This document shows, piece by piece, positions 43,801-51,552 of a stretch of DNA of 64,000 nt. Position numbers and translations under genes: made by a program. Position 1 is the first letter of the stretch; every line of letters starts with the position of its first letter. Source of the DNA: Hydrangea macrophylla (taxonomy: Eukaryota; Streptophyta; Magnoliopsida; Cornales; Hydrangeaceae); NCBI GenBank assembly GCA_033977485.1, contig CM066990.1, positions 12,764,501 to 12,828,500 of the forward strand. Direction: 5' to 3'. Below the pieces are notes generated by a model. The model was not told where the DNA came from and ran no database searches. It saw only the letters and a list, made by a program, of their open reading frames with translations.

Positions 43801-44433
43801 AGATGAAGGGTATTTTTCCAGCCATTCAGAGTTAACCATAGCTCTATCGAGTTTCTTCCTTATTGTAGAATTGCTCCAAGTAAAATATAAACCTGTATAT
43901 CTAAGATCTTGGAGACAAGTGTCATTAACAAGGTTAGTAAAATCCACAATCCCTTGATCAACACCTTGGTTACCACCAAAGGATTCATGGGTTTGAAGGA
44001 TAACATTAAAATCACCAAGACTAATCCATGGTACATTACCAATGGATGAAGAGATTCTCCTCGTGTCTTTCCACAATGCTCGTCTATCTTGAATGGTATT
44101 GAATCCATAGATAAAAGAAGCTTCAAAATGGACAGAGAGATCAATGCTAGTGATAGTGACATGGATTAATTGCTGTGAACTAAAGGCAACATTGAGATGG
44201 ACTTTATCAGGGTTCCATCCCACCCAAATTCGATCAACTGAATTAGGTTGACTATTAGTAACAAAATTCCAAGAAGGAAGAAAAGTTTTTTGGATTTTAT
44301 CTTGGTTAGGCATTCTAACTTTAGATTCAGTAATACCTAACACGTCAATGTGGTTAGAAAACACAAACTTAGCAACTTCATTTTGTCGAGAGGGGTTATT
44401 AAGACCCCTAATATTCCAACAACCTAAGATCAT
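40822..44433 (-). CDS. LINE J ORF2: endonuclease-reverse transcriptase
   Basis: About 1,203 residues. Apurinic-type endonuclease at residues 1-230 (GCWNIRGLNN, GITESKV, SLGDFNVI, SDHSPILI). RT at about 460-780 (NKAPGPDGFNAFFF, FRPISCCNTVYK, AYDSVSWEFL, GLRQGDPMSPYLF, CFADDLTLLF near 690, YLGVPLITS). A zf-RVT-like region near 1015-1100 has CVLCHKAMETHDHLFFEC. There is no RNase H domain. It nicks target DNA and copies LINE RNA at the nick. I chose the ATG at 44433 because it overlaps the ORF1 stop (TAATG), as in LINEs A and D; an in-frame ATG nine bases upstream is the alternative. Confidence 0.95.
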   Translation of the reverse strand: MILGCWNIRGLNNPSRQNEVAKFVFSNHIDVLGITESKVRMPNQDKIQKTFLPSWNFVTNSQPNSVDRIWVGWNPDKVHLNVAFSSQQLIHVTITSIDLSVHFEASFIYGFNTIQDRRALWKDTRRISSSIGNVPWISLGDFNVILQTHESFGGNQGVDQGIVDFTNLVNDTCLQDLRYTGLYFTWSNSTIRKKLDRAMVNSEWLEKYPSSFTNFLSPGISDHSPILINVLNGAKRKGMPFKFFNCWTSLEQFPHVVQSTWVTPMVGNMQFQLFFKLKNLKFALKKLDKDSIGNAKIKAAKAREDLMKCQTALDTYPFNIQLKNQERVLHKEFLEAIRLEEEVMRQKSRIQWLEAGDRNTAFFHHSIKNRRNRKRIVNLIQPNGTTTQNEREAKNEAIRYFKAMLGTPTTTHYPGAAMLRNVIHKRISNAQFNVLDSMPTSAEIKETLFSLHSNKAPGPDGFNAFFFKETWAITGDLVVKAIKEFFISGELLQDLNTTLIALIPKVPNPSRMGDFRPISCCNTVYKCISKIIAKRIQTILPSLVDNAQSAFIKGRKISDNILLAQDLLRDYHKHNGHPRAAAKVDIMKAYDSVSWEFLADLIDILGFPPKMQMWIKACVTSPRYSINFNGESIGYFEGAKGLRQGDPMSPYLFVLVMDTLSQLLYYNIQRNPEFKYHWKCDKLNISHLCFADDLTLLFYGDVQSALLMKDTLCQFHDFTGLQANSSKSCIFLAGVEDDVSDSICQILQISKGSLPMKYLGVPLITSRLKRVHCDELITRISSRILSWTSKFLSFAGRIQLINSVIAGILNYWSGMFILPKYILKQVECLMRKFLWSGGVEKSQGAKVAWERVCKPKNEGGLGFKNLTQMNCVLNLRHIWSLFSVDNVSLWSKWVHTYMLKSRSFWVVKPPSQCSWYWRKLLKLRDIVRPLLKHKIGNGCGTYLWYDNWHPLGPLLDKFGPRVAYDAAIPLNAKVRDIIVNGEWQWPSANTIDLREIRAQMHITPPPSDHLDTVVWCVSPNGKYNFAHTWEHIREQGPKVQWHKLVWFSGNIPRHSFITWLAVINKLSTHDRIVHYTPGPLACVLCHKAMETHDHLFFECLFSAFIWQGLLQILAIPKPTLNWNSLVDWATRIWKKNTPLHVISKMCLGMAVYNIWKERNARTFKTETKTKEKVLSEILQQVTLQIEIKWRNDPILPSLIARWS

Positions 44434-47219
44434 TAAAAACATCTAGGGGATTGTTTCTTTCTACCTGAAGAACGATTAGACTTGTTCTTCTTATTATGAC
44501 TGAGGTGGTGAGTTCCTATAGGAGGAGATAGAATGAGAGGAGAAACAACCTGATCTGTAGAGGTAGAAGCCTTGGAGATGGTGGCATTTTCAACATTGGC
44601 TTCCAGAGCAGTGCATTCATCAACTATTCCTTCTTCAGGATGGTTTGAAACTCCATTGTCATCTAATAAAGGTCCTCCTGTGCCCTCTTCAACAGCAAAC
44701 TGAGTGGGATTTACAGTAGGGTCCCTATTAACCTCACCCTTGTTACTTATCTCAACTTCTTGAAGATGCTCATCTTCACCAACGTCATTTTCTAATGCAG
44801 CAAACTGGTTAGTAATAGTAGTTGTAGTAGAATGGATGCATTGGGTCGTAGAAGTCAATTCATCTGTATGAACCCTTATATCCATCTCCCTCTTTTTAGA
44901 TTCATTTCCCATGCTGGTACCCTCACTAGTAGCCTCAACTCCTTCCTCATAAACCTTCTTCCCTTTGCCCTGAACCTTCCAAGATTCTTCTTCATTCACC
45001 TCTTTTGAATTTGATCCTGAATTGTTTTTGGGATGAAACTTCTGAATGTTTTGAGTTTTAGAACAGTCATGCCCAAATTTTTTGCACTTAGCACATCTAA
45101 CAGGCGTCCACTGATATTCGACATTTATAGAAATTCTTTCAGCTTCAGTACCTTCCACTTCAATTTCAAAATGTTTTAGAGGTTCCACATCAGCATTGAT
45201 CTCAATACATATTCTAGCATAAGATATCCTCCTGCAAGTTGCTGTCATCCTATCCACATGCAAGGGTTTTCCTATGACACTGGCAATAATACTCAGCCCC
45301 TCTTGAGTCCAATACTCCATTGGAATATTAAAGAAATGTACCCAAATGGGGATTGAGGATGGGGCTTCTTTGTCCAACACAAGGCCTGGCTGCCAATTTT
45401 TGAGCAAAATAGGTTGTCCTGCTATATGCCAAGGTCCCCCTTCCAAGACATTTTCACTTTCTTGCTTGGAATCAAATTTAAAAAAGAAATGTCCTGAATC
45501 GGTGGCTAACATGTCATTCAAACCCAACTTTTCCCACATTCTTCCAGTAGCATGCTTAACCAAGGAATACGGGAGACGTTTGCCAATAAAGGAACCCACT
45601 AGGGTATTGTCCCAGTTTCTAGCTCCAATAGATGAGAGATCACTTGAGACCTTTAGAACCTTCCTGTCTGTATCTATTTGAGGTTTAATATACGCAAGTT
45701 TGAAATTAGGAGTAGTGTTACCTTTAACTAAGGAGGCCCAGCTTTGGTTGGGAGATTTGTCAACCATTTCTATTCCCACTTTGACCTCCGGCTTTAAGGG
45801 ATTCTCATAAGGTAAAGTAATTGGTCCTGTAGCTTTACTATTGAAACCGCCAGCAATAGGTATAATATTTATTTTTTTCATCTCATTCTTATCAATGCCC
45901 TTCACGTGACCACCATGGGGAGACAAGGCGCCGGGAATCCTGGGACTTGTACCAGCAAGTTTATGGTGGCCTTTTGAGTCTGCTTTTCCTTCTTGACACC
46001 CAATCACTTGACCATTAGGAAGGTATTTAGCCACCTCATCAGATATAGACGCTTTGCTGAAAACCGAAGCTTGGGATTTTTTAATTTGTAATGGCCCACT
46101 TTTCACTTTAAGGCTGGCATTGTCATAACAGGCCACGTGGGGAGCTCCGCCCTTAGTTTGCACATGGAAACTTGCCAGCTTGCGTGTGGTATTGGAGGAG
46201 TCAGCGGGCAAAGTGGGAAAAGCTGAGACACCCATGTGATCACCCTCGGAATAATGATAATTTAAATATTTAGAATCCCTTATAATATGACCGTTAGACG
46301 CACCACGGATAGAGGCGTGAGAGTCACGTGCGAACAACACATTGGGCTCAGCAATACCAATACTTTTTGGATCATAGCAGGTACTATTGGTGCCTTCAAC
46401 CAGATCTCTGCACTTAGAAGGGGTGTTCTTGCTTGGACGCATGATTGTTGTTTCTGAATCAGACTTAGTGCCATTGCTTCGCCCTCTCAATTCCTTGGGA
46501 CCAATATTAGGGATTTCACCTTCTTCATAGTCTGAATGACACCTGCCCTTGCAAGATTCAGAGTCGGAGAGAGATCTTACATGTTTAGCTTTCCAAACAT
46601 AGGAGCCAAGGTTAAGCTTCCCTTTACGCCCCCTACTTCCAATTCTGGGTTTCTCTCTGTACATTGGGGTGGCCTTCAGTTCCCTTATCTCATTTTGAAG
46701 TTGCCGAATCATACCATTAGCTTCAGCAAGGTCACTTGAGGCTGAGGCCTGTGATTTTCGCTTGAGCAACTCATTAGAGTCCTGGAGATTTGGAAAAGGA
46801 AAAGTTCTCCTATGATTCCTAACATCAATTTCATCAATTTCATCTTGACTGGAAGGAATCTCTTCCCATTCTTCAGGAAGTTCTAGATCATCTTCTGAGA
46901 TCTCATAGCCATTACCTTTAGACAGATCAGACACTCCTTCATAGCCAACACTAAACATAATTGATTTGGACGGGTTGGAGATAATAAAATCCTTATCACC
47001 TCCCTCAGCTGTAGTACCATTACACTCAGGGGAAACCACCTTAGAAGGTTCAATCTTTTCTGCTTTGGACAAAACTCCAGAGTTACTAACCTCATTAACT
47101 GCCCTCTTGACCAAGGGCTCATCCATGATAGATTTAAGATTGGAAACCTGATTAATCTTCAAATTATCTCTAAATAGAGAATGATTTTTCCTCAAGGCCA
47201 ACCAGAAAAGAAAGAACAA
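44433..47219 (-). CDS. LINE J ORF1: DUF4283/zinc-knuckle RNA-binding protein
   Basis: About 928 residues, open throughout. The N-terminus is acidic with repeated SNELLKRK-type text shared with LINEs A and D. A DHMGVSAF segment lies near the middle. A DUF4283-like domain sits near residue 530 (NTLVGSFIGKRLPYSLVK to LEGGPWHIAGQPILLKNW). A short knuckle CAKCKKFGHDC follows near 706, with a single residue between His and the last Cys. The tail is Thr/Ser-rich and the C-terminus basic (KKNKSNRSSGRKK). The expected role is binding LINE RNA into a particle. The start is uncertain: other members begin MGSNKK, and Met 32 (MDEPLVK) is an alternative. Confidence 0.9.
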   Translation of the reverse strand: MFFLFWLALRKNHSLFRDNLKINQVSNLKSIMDEPLVKRAVNEVSNSGVLSKAEKIEPSKVVSPECNGTTAEGGDKDFIISNPSKSIMFSVGYEGVSDLSKGNGYEISEDDLELPEEWEEIPSSQDEIDEIDVRNHRRTFPFPNLQDSNELLKRKSQASASSDLAEANGMIRQLQNEIRELKATPMYREKPRIGSRGRKGKLNLGSYVWKAKHVRSLSDSESCKGRCHSDYEEGEIPNIGPKELRGRSNGTKSDSETTIMRPSKNTPSKCRDLVEGTNSTCYDPKSIGIAEPNVLFARDSHASIRGASNGHIIRDSKYLNYHYSEGDHMGVSAFPTLPADSSNTTRKLASFHVQTKGGAPHVACYDNASLKVKSGPLQIKKSQASVFSKASISDEVAKYLPNGQVIGCQEGKADSKGHHKLAGTSPRIPGALSPHGGHVKGIDKNEMKKINIIPIAGGFNSKATGPITLPYENPLKPEVKVGIEMVDKSPNQSWASLVKGNTTPNFKLAYIKPQIDTDRKVLKVSSDLSSIGARNWDNTLVGSFIGKRLPYSLVKHATGRMWEKLGLNDMLATDSGHFFFKFDSKQESENVLEGGPWHIAGQPILLKNWQPGLVLDKEAPSSIPIWVHFFNIPMEYWTQEGLSIIASVIGKPLHVDRMTATCRRISYARICIEINADVEPLKHFEIEVEGTEAERISINVEYQWTPVRCAKCKKFGHDCSKTQNIQKFHPKNNSGSNSKEVNEEESWKVQGKGKKVYEEGVEATSEGTSMGNESKKREMDIRVHTDELTSTTQCIHSTTTTITNQFAALENDVGEDEHLQEVEISNKGEVNRDPTVNPTQFAVEEGTGGPLLDDNGVSNHPEEGIVDECTALEANVENATISKASTSTDQVVSPLILSPPIGTHHLSHNKKNKSNRSSGRKKQSPRCF

Positions 47220-47319
47220 ACAGATTGATAGAAAGTGATGGAAGAAGATGGGAAAGGAGAGGGAGAGAGAGAGAGAAAGAGCAAGGGAATGAGGTGAGAA
47301 AAAGCAGCTTAACCAAAAT

Positions 47320-47349
47320 CTAGAGAGAGGTAGGAGTTTCTCTCTCTAG
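47320..47349 (-). promoter_or_regulatory. LINE J 5'-terminal inverted repeat
   Basis: In element direction CTAGAGAGAG pairs with CTCTCTCTAG across a 10-nt loop. Confidence 0.7.
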
Positions 47350-47369
47350 CCATAATCATTGTTACTTAT

Positions 47370-47384
47370 TTTCTATGTGTTTTT
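47370..47384. repeat. 15-bp target-site duplication of LINE J (right)
   Basis: tttctatgtgttttt, identical to 40512-40526. Confidence 0.93.
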
Positions 47385-47528
47385 AATGAGTTAAACTACT
47401 TTTTTTGTATAAGTCTATGTTAAAAAACGTGGTAGCTTTTATTTCCTATGGTTGGGAGGATGTTCCAACTACTTGCATTTATTTCCTATGGTTGGAGGGT
47501 TGTTCCAACAATTTGTATTTATCCCTAT
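47385..47528 (+). repeat. Element G LTR 6, second part
   Basis: Continues from 40526 into the U3 repeats and is then cut by element F. The rest should lie beyond the window. Confidence 0.88.
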
Positions 47529-47672
47529 TGTAGACACCCCATTTTTACCGTCCTTTAAAAAAAAATACAAAAAGAATAAAAAAAAAAAAAAAAAGGAAAA
47601 AGAGAACTGACTCGTACAGGGGGGCCACCGGGCACGCAATCAGAGGAAAAAGCGGTGGCCTGTTGGCTTTTA

Positions 47673-48150
47673 CAGTCCAGAATCAGCACAAGGAAGGGCA
47701 AAACGGTCAATTTTGAGCCCGGGAGCAGAGATCATCGATCCGACTGTATGGGGTGGAAGGTAATCTCAATACAAGCACGAAGAACTTTGAATCGGTCAGA
47801 TCCGACGGTCGGATCAAAAGATATGGGTAACCCTAATTCCACAGTCTAGGATCAGCATAGGAAAGGGCAAAATGGTCATCTTCTGTGCCCGGGCATAGAG
47901 ATCATCGATCCGACTATACGGGGCTGAAGGTAATATCAATACAAGAATAAAGAACTTCAAATCAGTCAGATTCGACGGTCGGATCACGAGATATCAATAA
48001 CCCTAATTTTGCAGTCCAAGACCAGCAGAGGGAGGGGCAAAATGGTCAATTTTGAGCCCGGGAGTAGAAATCGCCGATCCGACTGTGGGGATTTGTCGGT
48101 AAAGCTAAATGAAGACTAAATATTTTCGAATCGCTCAAATCGGACGGCCG
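47673..48150 (+). repeat. Three tandem ~170-bp repeats in the F LTR U3
   Basis: Units start at 47673, 47842 and 48012, each with cagtc...cagca, agggcaaaa.ggtca, gatccgact and gacgg(t/c)cgga. The third is shorter and diverged. The same array is in the 3' LTR from 62870. The position upstream of the TATA box suggests promoter modules. Confidence 0.88.
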
Positions 48151-48255
48151 GATGGAAAAAAACAAGCTTCGGAAGACCGAACGGCCAAGATCGGGGGTTG
48201 TAGGGATCCGAAATGCGTTCCGTTCGCACCGGATCCTACCCAACCCAAAAGACTC

Positions 48256-48263
48256 TATAAATA
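48256..48263 (+). promoter_or_regulatory. TATA box of element F
   Basis: tataaata in actctataaatagag, repeated at the same place in the 3' LTR near 63453. Transcription should start near 48285-48290. Confidence 0.8.
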
Positions 48264-48919
48264 GAGCCCCTTGGGTGCTGCAAAAAAAAAAAGCTCTCTC
48301 CAAGACTCAAAGGAAGATCTCTCTCTCTCTCCACCATTGTTATCTTCCCCAAAGCTCCAAAAAAACCCAAAAATCATCCCCATATCTCCACCACTACACC
48401 ACCATAGCCTCCACCACCAGAAACCCATCATCATCAGGCAATTACCCAAACACCCAGTCCAACCACAGCCTCTAAAAGTGCCCAGAAAGCCCAGAAAGCT
48501 GTCTAAACCAAACACAGCCTTGGCCTCTGCCCAGAAACTGAAAAAGGGCCAAACAGACCCTTAAACTGCATCCCTGTCTCTCACCACCCACACCAGGACC
48601 TTCCTCTCATCAAACTGGACCCAACCCCGTTGGCCAGACCCTCAAATCACCACCAAAGAAGCCGCACGCACCACCCAAACACCCCACGCGCCGCCGCTGC
48701 ACAGTTTCTCCTCCGGCGGAGTTTCTGGACACCACAGAAGGAAACCGTCACCACCACCACCATCGTCTGGACCAGACGATCCAGATCACAGTGGTCCGGC
48801 GCCCAACGGCCACCGGAAACCGCCGCACGCGCTACACGCACCACCACGGCACCGTTCCGCCTCCCCCACGCGCAGCTACACAGTCAGCGCTGAGTCAGCG
48901 TTGACTATCCAACCAGGAG

Positions 48920-49240
48920 TTGACACGTGGCACAACAGCCAAGTCATCTGCCACGTGTCTCTGTCACGTCAGCACCACGTCAGGGTTGACCAATCAATCA
49001 CTGACTGCCACGTGGCATAAGATACCACGTGTCACTGCCACGTGTCATGCCACGTCACTTGGTCAACCAACCAGAGGCTGCCACGTGTCACTGTCTGCCA
49101 CGTCATCAATCCACGTGTCACGCCACGTCACCTACCACATCATCGCCCCATCAGCTTTGACCAGCCAATCAGAAGGTGCCACGTGTCGCTGACTGCTGAA
49201 GCGGTGCTGACTCAGCCGCCACGTGTCTGCCACGTGGCAG
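48920..49240 (+). promoter_or_regulatory. Array of 15 ACGT cores (G-box/ABRE-like) in the F LTR
   Basis: CCACGTGTC, CCACGTGGCA and CCACGTCA forms recur about every 20 bp, with TTGACC/GGTCAA W-box-like hexamers between them. Known ligands of such cores are plant bZIP and bHLH factors. The array lies downstream of the predicted start site. Confidence 0.75.
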
Positions 49241-49698
49241 TGGGCCCCCATTTTGACTTTTTTGCCATTTTCGAGGCTTCCGGACCCGATTTTCGACGTT
49301 CCGACACTCATTCCTAGCTAATTTGGCCATTCCGGACGCACCCGTGCGCTCAGAATTGCAAAATTCCACCGTTTGAAGCAGTTTCTCCATTTTCAAGCCC
49401 ATTTATGCTCAAACCGGCCAGTTTGGTGTCGGCCGGTCTCGCCCGAAATCTGCCCGGACCGATTTTGCTCCGGTTTATACCATTTTCAGGGTTTTCGGCC
49501 ATTCCGGACTCACCGGTGACATCCGTTTGGGCCCATTCCAAACCAAAATTCAACTTGGGCCCCGTATAGCTATTTCCGAGCCGTTTTCTCAAGGTAAAGG
49601 GCCGTTTTCTTTTATTCTTCATACCGAATCTGCTGTAAATGTAATAAATAATAATAATAATAATTTTTTTTTTTTTTTTTTTTTTTACTTAAACTGAT

Positions 49699-49990
49699 AT
49701 GGTCGGCTTCGTCCGCCAATACTTGACCCTCTCCATTGTGAACTGGCTAGCTCCTAGTTCACTTGATTTTCCGGTAGGCCGGATCTAACAATTTCTACGG
49801 TCGGTTCGCCGCCAATACTTGATTCTAACTACGGTCGGTTCGCCGCCAATACTTAATTCTAACTACGGCCGGTTCGCCGCCAATACTTGATTCTAACTAC
49901 GGTCGGTTCGCCGCCAATACTTGACCCTTACCATTGTGAACTGGCTAGCTCCTAGTTCACTTGATTTTCCGGTAGGCCGGATCTACTTAT
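49699..49990 (+). repeat. Tandem repeats around ggtcggttcgccgccaatac in the F LTR
   Basis: Several ~37-bp units centred on ggttcgccgccaatactt lie between two copies (about 49724-49790 and 49920-49986) of a ~65-bp direct repeat containing gaactggctagctcctag. Confidence 0.88.
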
Positions 49991-50113
49991 TGTACATTCT
50001 TATATCTTGTCTTTCATTAATGTCAATATTTCTGTGCTTACTATCCCTTTCAATGTACGTAATCACTGTAAAAAATATCACACATTCACTATGCTGTAAA
50101 TCCTCAGATCAAC

Positions 50114-50350
50114 TCAAAACGGGCACCGACCCTTACTTCCGGTATTCAAATCCTTTCTAAAACCGAACATTTCGATTAGTTACGTTGTTCAATAATGTTA
50201 ACGACTTGAATGTTTGAGACTCAAACGGGCACCGACCCTTACTTCCGGCAACCTTTTCAAAACCGAACATTTCAATTAGTTACGTTGTTCAATAACGTTA
50301 ACGACTTGAAAGTTCGAGACTCAAATGGGCACCGACCCTTACTTCCGGCA
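50114..50350 (+). repeat. Three ~100-bp repeats in the F LTR
   Basis: gggcaccgacccttacttcc begins units near 50121, 50227 and 50327, with aaaccgaacatttc and ttaacgacttgaa inside. Just inside the LTR 3' part. Confidence 0.88.
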
Positions 50351-50964
50351 CATAATCAAGGTTAAAGTCTAGGACTCGATTACGGTGATCGACGTCCTAG
50401 CTACACCGACTTTTCAAAGACACTATAACACACGAGCACGGTCAAACGCGACCAAAAATTTCAAAAAAAATAATAAATAACAAGTTAGAGCTACGTTTGG
50501 CCTGATTCTCAACCCGAGATACGTATGCAACCCCAAAAGGGTGCGGCCATAACTTTTCATCTTTTTTCTTTTTGTAAATTCTTATTCTTTTATCTTTATG
50601 CCCCGTTATCATGAAAATCGCCAATTTGGCAACCATGCTTCGTCATGGATGTTCGAGGGTGCTTAATACCTTCCCTCGACATAACCGAGTCCCCGAACCC
50701 CTTTCTAAATCTCTGGTTTACTTGTCAAAAACATAGGCCCACTTTTCCAAACTGTAAAAATATAAAGATATATTTCCGTATCTTTATCGGGATCCTAACA
50801 CCCGTACAAAGTTAGGTGGCGACTCTGAAAAATCTACTTGGCCTATTTTTCAAAATAAAAAAAATACTTCCCCCACATTCCTCTTTTTCCATTTTCTTTA
50901 AAAAAGAACACGCCCTCTTTCTTATATTTAAAAAAACCTATTTTTCCCGTCGCGGTGCGACAGC

Positions 50965-50982
50965 TGGCGACTCTGCTGGGGA
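50965..50982 (+). other. Primer-binding site of element F, tRNA-Arg
   Basis: TGGCGACTCTGCTGGGGA, two bases after the LTR end. This matches the tRNA-Arg primer reported for Ogre/Tat elements. Unlike element B, complementarity stops after about 19 nt. Confidence 0.85.
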
Positions 50983-51552
50983 TTAACTTAAGAGGACTCA
51001 AACCATTACTTTGGCGATCTTCATACTAACGGGGCATTTTTTCTTTTACTAATTTTTCTTTCTTTCCTTTTTTGTAAGTATTTTGCTTGCACAGGATTTG
51101 CGGCCAATGCCAAAAAATAAATTGCAAGGCCAATGCCAACTTTATTTTGCTCAAGCATTATCACGCACACTACACATTGAGCATGTTCATAACCCGGTTC
51201 CGAGGAACCACCCTTAAGATTAGATAGGGAGTTGAGTAGGTGGCGTGGCCGTTGCGGTGTTACCGTCGGTACCAGCACTGAAATTCTCCCGCTCGAACCA
51301 CCAACCTGAGAAGGTGCCCCGGCACTGGAGGTTTGAAGGTTCGGGAACCTGGCTTAAACAATAAGGCTGCATTAGGTCTCAAAACCCTCGCCACATGGTC
51401 GCATCCCATCCACAACATCCTAAAAAAAATGAATTTCCCTCCTCTTAAGTTCATTTCAAAATTTTCAATACTTTTTTTCAAAGGCATGAATGATTATATC
51501 TGAGCAAACATGGTCCTTTTGTCAGATTATCAAACTCAAGAATTTTTCAAAA
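50983..51552 (+). other. Element F leader
   Basis: Non-coding stretch between primer site and first ORF. No repeat or domain recognised. Confidence 0.5.

Larger units (their letters stand above)
40527..47369 (-). mobile_element. LINE J: full-length L1-like element with both ORFs open
   Basis: 6.84 kb flanked by a perfect 15-bp target duplication. In element direction: 5' UTR with terminal inverted repeat, ORF1, ORF2 overlapping by TAATG, 3' UTR of about 280 bp, the conserved 3' module and A run. No stop or frameshift is visible in either ORF. It is the best candidate in the window for a mobile source element. Confidence 0.95.
47529..50962 (+). repeat. Element F 5' LTR (3.4 kb)
   Basis: Starts TGTAGACACC, ends GCGACA. 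U3 (about 47529-48285) contains a three-copy ~170-bp repeat and a TATA box. The long R/U5 contains a Pro/His-rich pseudo-coding stretch, an ACGT-core array, an AAT/T microsatellite near 49650-49686 and two groups of tandem repeats. Open frames in this stretch occur on both strands and show no family resemblance, so I do not call genes. Confidence 0.92.

Noticed and set aside
47655..49400. Frames rich in Pro/His/Thr in the F LTR (for example 48271-48564, 48630-48893)
   Set aside because: Compositional: overlapping frames occur on both strands, there is no domain and they are repeated in the 3' LTR. No start context or conservation can be shown.
49650..49686. Another tail-only LINE insertion at the AAT/T tract in the F LTR
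   Set aside because: No flanking direct repeat is visible; it is consistent with a simple microsatellite.
49699..50350. CRISPR-like repeat-spacer array
   Set aside because: Eukaryotic LTR context; units are contiguous tandem repeats without unique spacers of uniform length.
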